64,000 nucleotides of DNA from Ophiosphaerella korrae (lineage: Eukaryota; Ascomycota; Dothideomycetes; Pleosporales; Phaeosphaeriaceae). The notes below the pieces were generated by a model. It did not search any database. It saw nothing but the letters and a program-made list of their open reading frames with translations, and was not told the origin of the DNA. The DNA lies in assembly GCA_028456385.1 (NCBI GenBank), contig JALNQF010000007.1, positions 124,001 to 188,000 on the forward strand, read 5' to 3'. This document shows, in pieces, positions 23,252 to 34,430 of the stretch (positions within the stretch are counted from its first letter, which is position 1; each line of letters begins with the position of its first letter). A program made the position numbers and the translations under genes.

Positions 23252-23660
23252 AATCGAGTCGTATACGATATGCTTGGACGTTGGAGGATAAGGCGTGAGG
23301 AACCGCAGATGCGAAGATAGGTCAAAGCCCGTGTAAGCGCAAGTGATGTCAAAAATTGTTCCGAGCTTCGCGTGTTCACGTGCAAGCCATCCATGGATGC
23401 CTCGATCCTGAACAGCGCGTCAAGAGTTTTGGCGACTTTCCAAAATTATTCAAGACTTGTGAGCTTGCACTAAGGTTGGAAATTATATAATAGGTTGATC
23501 GATCTCAATGAAACCATGGGCACTGCTTTACGCCCGTAATCTCATCTGCAAAAGCTACCCCGCAGTCACACCATCATGCTTTATTAACATCGAGGAGCCT
23601 CGGCCCTTGCTTTGACGCTTGAATTTTCCTCGCCTTAATACATCTAGTAGCTGATTAGAA
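23252..23660. other. Divergent intergenic region
   Basis: 409 bp between the divergent starts of the decayed regulator and the DHODH gene. No other feature seen. Confidence 0.5.
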
Positions 23661-24743
23661 ATGAGGTCTCTCACGATCTCACCTCCGTTGTTGAACTCGT
23701 CGAATCCATGGTGTACGACACTCGCGCAACTACAAGAACTATATGAGAATGAACACACAGGGGCCGTCACTACGAGGACTTCCCTACTGAATGGGTTTCC
23801 GCACGAGAAATCGATCCATCAGTTCACGTTCTTCAACCCCAAAGACCTGTCTGCTTCAAAACCAAACGAGGACAAGGGGGGCAACCCAGACCAAAGTGGG
23901 AGCTTAAATACTCTAGGCTACAGTCCAATCCCCTTGAATGAGTACTTGCAATACATCACAACGATCAGCGAAAATCTTGGGGACCTCAAGGAAGGAGAGC
24001 ACTTCAAACCTTTCATTATATCTGTAACCGGATCGGAAGACGATGTTGTTGAGTGTTACAAGCTCATAACCTCGCAACAAAAGCACGTCCGCATGGTCCT
24101 CGCTATGGAAATCAACCTATCATGTCCCAATATTCCAGGCAAACCACCACCAGCATACTCTCCTGTCGCTCTGTTATCATATCTCACTGCACTGAAGCAA
24201 GAAATTGGCGAACAGCTCACTCCACTAGAACAATCACACCCTCATGAAGGCCACATTCATGTTCCAATTGGCATAAAAACACCCCCATACACCTACCACG
24301 ACCAATTCGAAGGAATGATAGACGCCCTATTAAAGAGCGCGAGCGCAGAACCAAAAAACCTCCCATGTCCGCTATCCTTTATCACAGCTACCAATACCCT
24401 TGGCACTTCGCTCTTGCTTACTCCAATAGGAGAAGGTACCCGACCGTACTCCACATTCGAGTCCACTATTGAATCTGCAAATTCGAGTGGAATTGGTGGC
24501 ATGGCAGGTACACCATTGCATCCGCTCGCGCTAGGAAATGTGTATACAATACATGGCCTTTTATTTCGGCATGATGCGTTACAAGGGATCCAGATTATCG
24601 GAGTGGGCGGTGTCGAGGATGCGCATGGGTTTCAGCGCATGCGAGCCGTGGGGGCGGCGGCAGTAGCTATTGGAACGGCACTGGGGAGGAAGGGAGTTTC
24701 TATATTCGAGGAAATTGCGAGTGAACTGAAAAGGAAAGACTAG
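23661..24743 (+). CDS. Class 1A dihydroorotate dehydrogenase family protein
   Basis: An intronless frame of 360 aa. The FMN-binding TIM barrel shows the active-site loop NLSCPNIPGKP, with the class 1A catalytic Cys at residue 155. It also has VPIGIKTPPYT, TATNTLG, GIGGMAGTPLHPLAL and the phosphate-binding GVGGVEDAHGF with AVAIGTALGRKG. Class 1A enzymes, such as budding-yeast Ura1, are cytosolic and use fumarate to oxidise dihydroorotate in pyrimidine synthesis. They lack the N-terminal mitochondrial targeting and membrane helix of class 2, and none is seen here. Filamentous ascomycetes normally rely on a class 2 enzyme, so this is probably an extra paralogue of uncertain substrate. It is divergent from the decayed Zn2Cys6 gene. 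Confidence 0.88.
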   Translation: MRSLTISPPLLNSSNPWCTTLAQLQELYENEHTGAVTTRTSLLNGFPHEKSIHQFTFFNPKDLSASKPNEDKGGNPDQSGSLNTLGYSPIPLNEYLQYITTISENLGDLKEGEHFKPFIISVTGSEDDVVECYKLITSQQKHVRMVLAMEINLSCPNIPGKPPPAYSPVALLSYLTALKQEIGEQLTPLEQSHPHEGHIHVPIGIKTPPYTYHDQFEGMIDALLKSASAEPKNLPCPLSFITATNTLGTSLLLTPIGEGTRPYSTFESTIESANSSGIGGMAGTPLHPLALGNVYTIHGLLFRHDALQGIQIIGVGGVEDAHGFQRMRAVGAAAVAIGTALGRKGVSIFEEIASELKRKD

Positions 24744-26208
24744 ATCGAGTTGTGTTTCAATGAGCTCCAACTAGATAACAAGGCTTAATCCGTACCTTCA
24801 TAGAATTTTACTAAGTCCTTCTTTATTACTAATTGTCGAATCGTGCATTGCGCCACCCACTTCACCTCTGTAGTGAGAGTTCTATTCATCCCGGGACCGA
24901 ACACACCCCACTACCCTGATTGAGACAGTGTGGGATGTACCGCAAACCTCTTTGAAAATCCTGGACCAGATGTTTCATCCGAATACGCTCGTTGACTCTC
25001 GTTTTGGAATTAACGCATATTGAGAGTAAATTGATGCCCCCTTGCAACGCGCCTATATCGTCTATCGAATCGCAAAAGTGCTTATGGGGGATTCCGAGAT
25101 GAACATATCTTGCCAAGATAAAGGAATAGCGTTGCAGTTGCCCAAAAACTTCTTCAATTCTTCCTATCAAAGAAGTCCAATGTCTCTGGAAAGCTCTTGC
25201 ATAACTGTGGGATCATGGTGCGTTTTTCAGACTTGAAGTTTGGACTGATGATGTGTATCCAACTACCCAAATCCTTGGCCTTTGTCACTACCACTTCCGT
25301 GCTGGATTTCGACATGAATATTGAGTAGTGTTAGCCTTTCTGAGGATGGGTTGGGAGCGCCTATACGCTAGAGGAACAGACATCTTCGAAGGGCCCTAAA
25401 GGATTGGAAGATGACTTGTACCTTGGAAGAGGCATTATAAAGATGGACTGGATCCTTCATTGTGAAGGAGGAATCATTGAAGATGAGCAGGTGAATCTCT
25501 AGAGGGAGGTTATGTAGGCTGGACAGACTGATGATATATGAGCGACTCGAATCCATAACTAGGGCAGGTGTTTGCAACAGAGGCTTGGGTGCCTGGGTTT
25601 GCGTAGTTGAACGCCCAAGAATAGATTGATATGACCAAGAAGAGTGTATATTGTATCTAACTTCGGCATCTATTGGAACCTATTTACGAGAATTTATTTT
25701 CACGTAAAATAAGCATATTGTGAAACAATAGACAACAATAGCAAACCATATGATCTATCTAGCGGGGCGAGTGGGGTTGGTGTAGGCTAAAGTTGTTATT
25801 GAGAGGTAAATGCGCAATTCTATGGTAGAAGCCGCCTGCAACTATTAAATTGCGAGCTGGTTTTGTATGAACAGGGAGGAAGTATTGATCGTTGAATCAC
25901 TCATGAAATCCGTACAGGCAAATTCTGCCTAAAAAAATAGAGGTATTATGGTTTATCGAAGTCTATCTCCTACAGGGGAAGGTCTGACTAAGAAAAACAA
26001 ACTCAATATCAATAAATCCAAGTCTTGGACGTAGAAGCCATAGATTACCCATCGATTCTTGTGCACAACATCTATCGCCTGAAGATTGGAGACCGATGGA
26101 TAGAAACTTAACAGTTACTCACTTTTAGTTGTTGGTCAACACTCGAATCCTCCTTGAACTGGAATGGTTCAGCTTTCCTCGACGAAATGCCAGAGTAAGA
26201 GAGGACTT
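24744..26208. other. 1.46-kb gene-free stretch between convergent genes
   Basis: Only short, unconvincing frames occur. It must contain the 3' UTRs of the DHODH and PRP40 genes. No repeat, tRNA or conserved exon recognised. Confidence 0.45.
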
Positions 26209-28771
26209 CTAATCCTCCTCGATCTCGCCTTCCTCGCTACCGGAACGGACAGCACGATCTTCTTCTTTAGGCTGCTCAGGCACAGGGCTCTTCGACTTGC
26301 GATCATGGCGAGGGGAGTACCGAGCGCGCTGTTTTGGTCAGTTCCGAACAGTCAGATTTGTGAGAAAAAAGTAAAGACTCACCTTGCTATCACGCTTGCT
26401 TGTACTTTCGTCACTCTCCCGGCGGCGCCTAGCGGATGCAGACGCGGTACGCCCAACACCATCACCGTAGTCTAAGCTGACACCCGCTTCGCGTGGATCA
26501 GCCCGAGTAACGTATGATCGTTCGCGCTCAACTTCACGTTCGCGACGCTCACGTCCGTAGTGATCTCCACCAGGGCTGCGACGGGGGCGTTCATACCGAT
26601 CATCATCACGGCGGTCACGGCGAGGGGGTGGGGACAGCCCAGTGCTATCAGTGTTCCTGTAACGCGCTTCTCGATCCTGCTGAGCTCGGCGGCGCTCGGC
26701 AGCATATGGATCATGTTCAGGTGAGCGAGTACGTGTACGATGACGACGGTGGGAGTCAGAATGCCCATTGCGATACTCACGATCTCGATCTCGCCTATCT
26801 CTATCACGATCGCGGTCATCGCGCCTGCTCCGATCACGGCGATCACTCTCCCTCTCCTTCAAACGACGCGTGTACCTGTCAAAGACCGATTCACGAAGGG
26901 TATCTGAGTTCAGTGCGCGGTATTCTTCTGTTGACTCAATGCGGGGACGTACCACTTCCCAGGTATCTGAGAGAGATACTGGCGGCTCAAGGCGCTTGAT
27001 AACATGACGGAGTGCGTCCATGGCATAGCGCTCGTTGGCCTCTTCATCACGGCGGTCATCCTCTGCACGTCTCTTAACCTTTGCCATTACGTAGTCGAAG
27101 ATGCTGTGCATCGACTGCTCGTCAATATTAGCGGTGCGAGGGTCTGTTCGCATAACATTTAGAAATTCTTCCACTGGGGTCGTTGTCGTAACCTCGAAGC
27201 GTTGTTGCTCGAGCACGTCCAAGGCATAACGGCGCAGTGTGCGAAATTTACCCTCTTCTTCCTCCAAAGCATCCCAGAATAAGTCACAAGGTGATGATCC
27301 AGCTTGGCCAAGCATAGCGATGTAGCGAGGGTCGTCCTTGATCTTGTCGTTAATGTCTTTCCATTTTGTGCCAACCTTGATAGTACCATTCTCCCGAAGC
27401 TCGTTCAAGAGGCTCATAAAGGCATCTCGGTTTTTGCGCTCAACACGATGCGCCTTTGCCCGATCAGCCTGTACTCGGCTGTTGTGCTCACGTTGCAGCT
27501 GTCTAATATGCTTTTCGAATTGGGTTAGGATATCCATCCGAGTCAGAGCCTGGAATTTTGAGCTGCTGAATTCGGCGCTATTCTGAAGCTGTTTTTCGGT
27601 GGTTTCCCAGCGCGTGAAGGGCTCAAGGTCTAGGCCCTGGAGTAAACCCATTACATCGTCAAGAGCCGAGCGCCTGTCATCAACTTCTTGATCCTCGCTT
27701 GCTTTCTTCAGGTTTATGAGATACTCTTCAAAAAGAGCTCTTCGCTCGTTGTCATCTTTAGCCGAGCGGAAGATGGTCTCGTCTTCAATGAAGGGTAATG
27801 CAGTCTTCCAGCGCGTATAGTGCTTGATCTCAGGGTGTGATTGTAGCATAGCGGTGAAGTCGGAGCGCAGCTTTGTTTGGCGATCTTGTTCCTTGAGTTT
27901 CTCCTGTGCGCGTAGATCTTCACAGTACTTCTTAAAGGCTTCTTCGCGCTTTTCCGGCTCGGGAATCGCGCGCCAGTTGGGGTCCTTGATGCCGATGCGA
28001 ACTGCATGCGTCCATTCCCAATCGGGTTGTGCTTTCATCTGCTTGAGCACCTTCATGAAGGCAACCTCAGCCTCCTGTGGGTTTGCAAACTGCAGCTCGG
28101 CACCTGTGGTGAAGGTGATATTTGGTCTTTCGCCGCCGAAGTCGCGCTCTCGGTCTCGGTCACGATCACGCCGATCAGATTGGTAGTCATCGCGGTCGGG
28201 GCGCCGGTTGTCGTAAAGAGCGAGGTGCTGCGAGGGCGCTCCACCCCAACCAGACGCGGCAGCAGCAGGAGGCGGACGTTGAGGAGGTTGATTCTGCCTT
28301 GTTTGGTCGATAACCCGCTGGATGTCTGCAGGAACTTCCCAGGTAGTCACGTTGGTGCCCTTGTTGTGAAAGTAGCGCCTGTTGGACTTGGCATCGAATA
28401 GGATACTCCAGCCAGTGCCAGTCATAGCCCGCTGATATTTGTTAGTATATAAATATAGCGCGTTGGTCCTATCTCGGATCGCCATGTGATGAGGTTGCAA
28501 CGGCCAAAGTCCCCGAATGACAACAGATAACAGCTTCGCTTCCAATTCCGCTTCCAACTCCCTCTCCTCCCACAAGCCAACTTTCGACCAAAAACATCGA
28601 TAACACGCGAAATTGTATGAAACGTACCTCGACTTCGTCCTTGAGCTCGTCTGGCTTGTCCCATGTTGTTGCGTTCGTGATGCTGTTGTAGTAGTATGGT
28701 TTCCCATCTGCCTGTTTCACTTCTCGCCACGGAGATGCAGCCGGTGCCGCATGGCGCGGATACCCGTTCAT
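26209..28771 (-). CDS. PRP40: Pre-mRNA-processing factor Prp40 (U1 snRNP)
   Basis: Exons in transcript order 28628-28771, 26383-28431 and 26209-26328 give 770 aa. The first intron is unusually long for the window (196 nt). Two WW domains lie at residues 12-42 ([17 protein letters not shown]) and about 54-84 ([17 protein letters not shown]). They are followed by a tandem array of FF domains from about residue 175 to 600 and an Arg/Asp/Glu-rich RS-like tail ending SEEGEIEED. Prp40 bridges the 5' and 3' ends of the intron: WW domains bind Pro-rich branchpoint factor BBP/SF1 and Prp8, while FF domains bind U1 and other factors. The RS-like tail is longer than in budding yeast and nearer to metazoan PRPF40. 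The gene shares a 183-bp divergent promoter with TRS65. Confidence 0.95.
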
Positions 28772-28954
28772 TGTGGCTCAATGTTGACAGTCGACGCGGT
28801 GGGTGTTGTGGTGGTCGCAAGACCAGCGCAACCTCAGGGTAAAAGTTGAGCACAGACCCTTGTCGGTGAAATTGCAGGTCCGACGGAAGGCAGCCACAGC
28901 ACGTGAACGACGACTTCAACTTGACCTCCAGACAGCATTGCAGTGAAAGCGACA

Positions 28955-30748
28955 ATGGCTACAGGTTTTGGAGAATTAACTTCTCGGAAAAGTGCCGAGT
29001 TTGTAGAGAGCTCAGTGCTCGAGGCCATTGTACCTGCCAGCTCCTATGTTGACCTCAAGCACGAGCTTCAATCCTGGGACGGAGTAAATAACGATGAAAC
29101 TGGCTCGATTTTCCCCTCCCTGACACAGAGAAGTGTACTGTTACTGGGTATGTATTCTTCAAAGTAGTTTTCTCGACAGGTGGTCTTACTCATACACAGG
29201 CTAGATGAGCTGCTTCCCGTCTATGTTGTCTTTCGCACGCCATTACCAGACAACAACACTCTCCAGCCTTATCTTGCTAGATTGGTCGTGAATCTTGAAG
29301 CCTTCGCATTCAGCACTGCGCCAGTGCAGGAAAGTGAACCCAAACCTGGACCAACCAAGGAACTTATTTACTCCTCCACCATTAAAGACGCCGATCAGCC
29401 TACTATTATACGCCATGGCGAAGAAGATGATGCCTACACATATGTTATCTGGAGGGTTGAAGTTTACATAGCCAGACCACAAGGCCGATTTCACAAGCCA
29501 GCCGTCTACTTCCAGCCCGCTGCCTCCTTTAAGCCACTCTCAGCACCCCAGCAAGCCATGCCAGAAGATGATTATCTACCTAGCCGTATGCCAACTGCAA
29601 TCAACCTACTCCAGGCATTTGAAAGTGACCCTGCTCTGGCTGGAGTCCATCCTCGATTATCTGCCATGCGAATCAACAAGATCGTCCAAAGTGCTGCTCC
29701 AGTGGTCAAGGAAATGGTTCGACCAATAAAAAATGGCCAGCGGCCGCTGTTCCGAGTACTGCCAGCTCTGGTCTGGAGGGTCCGACATGTGAGAGTTCAT
29801 ATGAGCCTAAGCGACCTATCGCTAATAACCTCACTTGACCTGGAAGTCGCATCATACGCGACATACGATGTTCGTATCAAGAAAGTCCAGTTAACATTAC
29901 ACGGCGGAGAAGTAAAGCCCTTCCCCAATATTGAAGACCCAGATATGATTCACAAACCGGGCGATCAGCTCACCTATCTCTACAAGATAAAACCTGAAGT
30001 AGCATCCGACGGCACTCCTGCACTTGGAAGCAAAGGCCACTTTCTAACCCTGAAGATCTCCGCCGAAGTTTTCATGTCCGACATCTGCCATCCAAATCTC
30101 GCCATCGAATGGACAACCCCAGTCGACTTCACCGCAGCATCAGAGCAAACATCCAACTTGATCAAAGCTGCCCACCGCCTTAGCACCCCAACATCAAAAG
30201 CCGCAAACCCTGATGCACTCCCCTCACACGACACACAAAGCCAAGCCTCAGAGGAAACAGTCAGCAACGCCATTAATATCACCCTCACCGTCTCCGGCCC
30301 ATCAAAGGTCACCGTCGGCGAAATCTTCACATGGGACGTCTTCATCGTAAACCGCAGCGCAAAAGTACGCAAATTAGCCGTTCTTGTTGTTCCCAAGCGT
30401 AAACGCGACTATGACAAACATCATTCTCGTCCCTCCACCTCGTCTGCCGCCGCCGGCGCAAAGCCGGACAAGAAAGAGCCCCTAGCGTGCGCAGTTGTAG
30501 ACGAGAATATCGTATATGCCAAGCAGAAGAGTGCGCGGACAGAAACTGCGGAATTGATCTGCTTGACAACGGATATACGGCTGGGGCAATTGGCGCCTGG
30601 GTCGTGCTATACTGCGGATCTGAAATTTCTGCCCTTGTCTAAGGGAGTATTGGGTGTAGATAGTATACGGGTGATTGATCTGGTGACGAATGAGACGGCG
30701 GATATCAGAGATTTGCCAAGTATCGTGTCTAGGGAGAAGGATGGATGA
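28955..30748 (+). CDS. TRS65: TRAPP complex subunit Trs65
   Basis: Exons 28955-29151 and 29200-30748 give 581 aa. The donor used (GTATTC at 29152) is weaker than GTATGT four bases upstream, but only the former keeps the frame with the single good acceptor. Landmarks of the fungal Trs65 family include RLDELLPVYVV-like sequence, PYLARLVVNLEAFAF, VIWRVEVYIARPQGRFHKP, LHGGEVKPFP, KPGDQLTYLYKIKPE, TWDVFIVNRS and RVIDLVTNETADIRDLPSI. Trs65 belongs to the TRAPPII tethering complex, the guanine-nucleotide exchanger for Rab11/Ypt31 at the late Golgi. The protein is mostly beta-sandwich in known structures and no membrane span is seen here. Confidence 0.9.
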
Positions 30749-31723
30749 GGTTGTATGTATTAGGGTAGGCCATATATTTATAGCCGACCTACTTATATTA
30801 TTCACTTTTACTTGGAACTGTATTTCAAGCGCATGTGACTTGGCCGCTGCAAGAGTTGCCTGGATCTTGTTAGACCATTCCTTGCGCTCGTACGCCTCAT
30901 TGGTTCCTGGGGACGCTGCTCACTGGGATTGGAGGCCATGAACCGCAAAAATGCCTACACTAACAAGCAAAGAATGTTATATTGGCATCTTCATTCATGT
31001 GAACTAATTCATTCCATTCATTCCATTCGACATCCAATCCTCACCCCTTTATCGTACCTCATCTCGTACCTCATTACTCCGCTTATCCACATCTACCTCT
31101 CCGCCATACCTTCTGAACCAACAGGGTGGTCCAGCCGTATCTTCTTCGTAATCCAACCATCCCCTCTGCAGTGAACTCAAGCCATAATAATATCGAACAA
31201 TTGAAAGCCCGCTAACGATGGAAAAGGTATCAGGATGTAAAAAAGTCGTTGCTGAATCATGTCTCGCTTGCCAGAAAATCTACCTGGCGCCCGTATGTAA
31301 CTCCCTAAAATGTAACATGTCCGCCCAAGAACGAGACAACGCCCGAGGGGGTATTTTGCCATGTCGCACTTATCCAAAAACGCCTAGCTCTGCGGGAACA
31401 AGTATGGTAGTATGAGTAATTGTGGGTCGAGGTGGCATGTGTGATAAGACTCTGACATAGGACCAGTGTTCCTGCGGTCCTTTGAGGGCAACTATAACAG
31501 ACACCTGTAGTTGTACCATGGAGAGAGCTTTTCTCCTTCCGACTCTTTCCGATTTTCTACTTTGTCATCATCCCTGTCGTTGTGCCCATGCGGCTTCAGT
31601 TACTAAAGTGGCTCGGTCGATTACAGCGGTTGTGATATACAATTCCGACATACGACAAAAAGTTGGTATCCAGCTCTTCTTGGAAAATATGCAAAACTCC
31701 TTCTCGTGCGCTTATTTGGTTTT
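30749..31723. other. Intergenic region between convergent genes
   Basis: 975 bp between the 3' ends of TRS65 and the arrestin-like gene. A short pentamer-like ATTCC/ATTCA repeat lies near 31008-31030. No gene supported. Confidence 0.45.
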
Positions 31724-33026
31724 TCACTCAATCAATGGTTTTCGCACACCTCCGACTATTGTCATACCAAGGGACCGAAGGCCTTCGGGGTCATTTGCTC
31801 GAACAATGACGCTAGCGGGTAACATTGGATTATCAGGTGAGACGTGTGCAGCATCCTTGGCCGCTTGTTCGATGGCCTCCATTTCCTCTTTGCAGCTAGC
31901 ATGGTCAAATGGACATACAACGATTGGTTGGCGGAGAAGAATGTCTCTTGCTGATGACATTTGAGCCTAAAAATGGTCAGTTACGCCACTCAGATGGAAA
32001 GGCTGATGCGAAGCTTACTTTTACAGTGAGGTAGTATTCAATCTTGTACAGCGTGCCGGTTGTCGTGAAGCCATTGATTGCATACATGGGAAATTCTTTC
32101 TTGCCCCGCGGTATTATGCCGTCATTATCGCGCAAATCTTTGGCTGGAAAGACCAATCCAAGGTTTGTGAAATATCCTGCTTCTGGCATCTTGACCCCCA
32201 CACGTTGCATAGTAGTTGCCAGAGTTTTGACTTTGCGCGTAGGTTCGTCGCCTTCATGGTTGAAAATTATCTCTTCATCTATCCCAACAGTAATTTTTTG
32301 TATAGTAACTCGCTTTGCCTTGCTCAGCCAATCTGGATTTGGACTGAGTTTGATATACACCGATACAGGATCAAGGGGGCCGTAGCTCCATCGCGGTAAA
32401 CTTATTCCAAGAGTAACTAGATGGTCGGTCACGCGCTCTGCGCTTTCAGGACGGTTGTACATGCCAAAGGTAGATAAGGTGTCGTATCGTTGTATGGGTA
32501 CCGCGAAGGGGTATTTCTTCTGCTCTTGCGGGCCTTGCTGCACGGTTACCACCAGCTCATAGAATGTCTCAGCCGTGCGACTCGGGAGCTGCAAGCTCGC
32601 GGGTGGGACTCTTCTAGCGACCTCCTCGCCGCCGCGGCCATACGGTATGAAGATGACAAATGGCAGGTCCATGGAAAGGATGCTGTCGTACTCTCGTCCA
32701 GCAGTACTGCGGTGCAGTAGTACCTCCTTGCCTACAATATCGGTGATTTCTTTCCGCGGCGCCGCCAAATGTTTCTTGGTGACCGAGTCGGCCGAGGGAT
32801 GTATCGTCTCGCGGCGGTGCAGGGCGATAGTGACGAGGGAGACATTGACAGGCGCAGAGACGCCCAGGAGCGGCCGTATCTCGACTTTGCCCTCAATGCG
32901 CGGCTATATAGGGTCAGCGGGTGCCAAGGTGGTAGTGGTGAGACGAACCAGTGTAGCTGATATGCCCGGGTATCCGACCAGAAAGTTACTGTTTGGCGGG
33001 CCCGAGACGCGTACAAAGGCGGTCAT
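31724..33026 (-). CDS. Arrestin-like domain protein
   Basis: Exons in transcript order 32949-33026, 32019-32903 and 31724-31966 give 401 aa. The N-terminus contains GYPGISATLPRIEGKVEIR followed by VSLVTIALHRRETIHP, the strand pattern of an arrestin_N fold. Then come LPFVIFIPYGRGG, an SLPRWSYGPLDPVSVYIKL segment and a C-terminal beta domain with EYYLTVK. Fungal arrestin-like proteins act as adaptors for the ubiquitin ligase Rsp5 on plasma-membrane transporters. I see no clear PPxY motif here, so an adaptor role is not shown. The first donor is GTTCGT, weaker than usual. The gene faces away from the cyclophilin gene. Confidence 0.72.
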
Positions 33027-33279
33027 GGTGTGTCAAGGGAAAGAAGTCGTCGGCGCAGGCCTGGGAGGGCAGCTGGGGCTGCATGTGCTCGAATGCGCCC
33101 TGGACAGAACCCAGGCTGGGTGCGCCGGAGAGGGCTGGATTGCGCGGTACTAGGGAACTACGAGACTGGGAGCTGGGAGCTAGGAGCCGGGGGCTGGGAG
33201 CTGGCAGCCGGGGAGCCTCTCCAGCTGCAGAATATGTGGGGTTGAGATGCAAGTGGACGACTGCAGGACGCGAGCCGCT

Positions 33280-33293
33280 GGGGGGGGGGGGGG
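33280..33293 (+). repeat. Homopolymer run of 14 G
   Basis: A run of 14 guanines lies in the shared arrestin/PPIL3 promoter region. Such runs are length-variable and prone to sequencing error. Confidence 0.9.
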
Positions 33294-33566
33294 TGCGGAA
33301 GCGAGCCGGTCGCACAGCGGCAGTTCGGCGATGGAGCGGACGGGCAGGTCTGTCTCGGGCGGGAGTGGTGGTAGTGGTGGTGGTAGAAGGAGCAGCAGTG
33401 AATGCGCGGATATTAGGGCGAGGCAGGCCAAGCAGTGTGCATGAGACGGGCGCCTTCTGGAATATCAGAATACCAGGGCCGTCAATGCATCCAGCCCGGC
33501 AAGAATAAGAATAAGAATAATGCCCACGGAGACGAGGTGGCGGGAAGCAGGCAGAGCGGCAGTGCG

Positions 33567-33617
33567 CTGGTGGTAGTGGTAGTGGTAGTGGTGGTGGTGG
33601 TGGTAGTGATGATGATG
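33567..33617 (+). repeat. Trinucleotide repeat (TGG/TAG/TGA)n
   Basis: About 17 imperfect triplets, first alternating TGG and TAG, then TGG, then GAT units. It lies about 135 bp upstream of the PPIL3 start codon. Confidence 0.9.
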
Positions 33618-33750
33618 CGTAGGATGGCCAGGCTGCGCAGATTCATTGGCAGCTTATTCGCAGCAGCTGTGGGTGGGGGCTTGAAGCTGAGCGCACCAAC
33701 ACCATCTTCCTCGCTCCACAGCCTGCAGCCCACAGCCCCAACACCTTACC

Positions 33751-34298
33751 ATGTCGGTCACGGTAAGCCAGCCCACATGCACATGCTGCCGCTCGCACTA
33801 ATCGCCTCTTAGCTACACACGTCACGCGGCGACATCAAGCTCGAGATCTTCTGCGAAACCGTCCCTAAGACGGCCGAAAACTTCCTCGCTCTGTGTGCCT
33901 CCAACTTCTACAACGGCAGCCCTTTCCACAGGCTGATCCCCAATTTCATGGTCCAGGCCGGGAGTCCTGCCTCAGACCCCAAGTCCAAGGCCTCAACCTC
34001 CATCTACGACACCCCCAACCAGCTCTTCGACGACGAGATCCGCCCTGCGCTGAGACACAATGCTCGAGGAATCGTCAGCATGGCCAACAAAGGCCCAAAC
34101 ACCAACGGCTCGCAATTCTTCATCACCTTTGCGCCCGCCCCGCATCTCGACGGCAAGAACACTGTCTTCGGCAAGCTCCTTGAAGGCGATGACGTCTTGG
34201 ACGACATGGAGAAGATCGCCGTGGACAAGAAATCGAGGCCTCAGGAGCACATCGAGATCAAAACGGTCACAATCCATGCAAACCCACTCGCAGGGTGA
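33751..34298 (+). CDS. PPIL3: Cyclophilin PPIL3-type peptidyl-prolyl isomerase
   Basis: Exons 33751-33762 and 33813-34298 give 165 aa. The first exon encodes only Met-Ser-Val-Thr, matching the PPIL3 N-terminus, and is followed by LHTSRGDIKLEIFCE. Cyclophilin motifs are FHRLIPNFMVQ (catalytic Arg), MANKGPNTNGSQFFIT and HLDGKNTVFGK. The ending TIHANPLAG matches PPIL3. The length is typical of single-domain members, with no targeting signal. PPIL3-type cyclophilins are found in purified spliceosomes and catalyse cis-trans isomerisation of prolyl bonds. A segment after FMVQAG (SPASDPKSKAST) departs from the usual DPTGTGRGG loop. Confidence 0.93.
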
Positions 34299-34430
34299 CG
34301 TGTGGTCAGGTTCAAGAGAATCGTCAAGTCAGAAGCTTCATTATGGCTGGCGAAGCCTGGATATCTACCTTGGCCCTGGCCCAATGCATGAAAAAGAATA
34401 AAATCTAGATCCGTCAATAACTGTCCAACC

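Larger units (their letters stand above)
33027..33750. other. Divergent promoter region with simple repeats
   Basis: 724 bp between the arrestin-like and PPIL3 start codons. GC-rich and low in complexity in places; see the two repeats. Long frames here are artefacts of the skewed composition. Confidence 0.5.

Noticed and set aside
31008..31035. ATTCC/ATTCA pentamer run as a satellite
   Set aside because: Only a few imperfect units; too short to call a satellite or array.
32986..33508. Overlapping long frames on both strands between the arrestin-like and PPIL3 genes
   Set aside because: They follow GC-rich simple repeats and a poly-G run; composition rather than coding explains the lack of stops.
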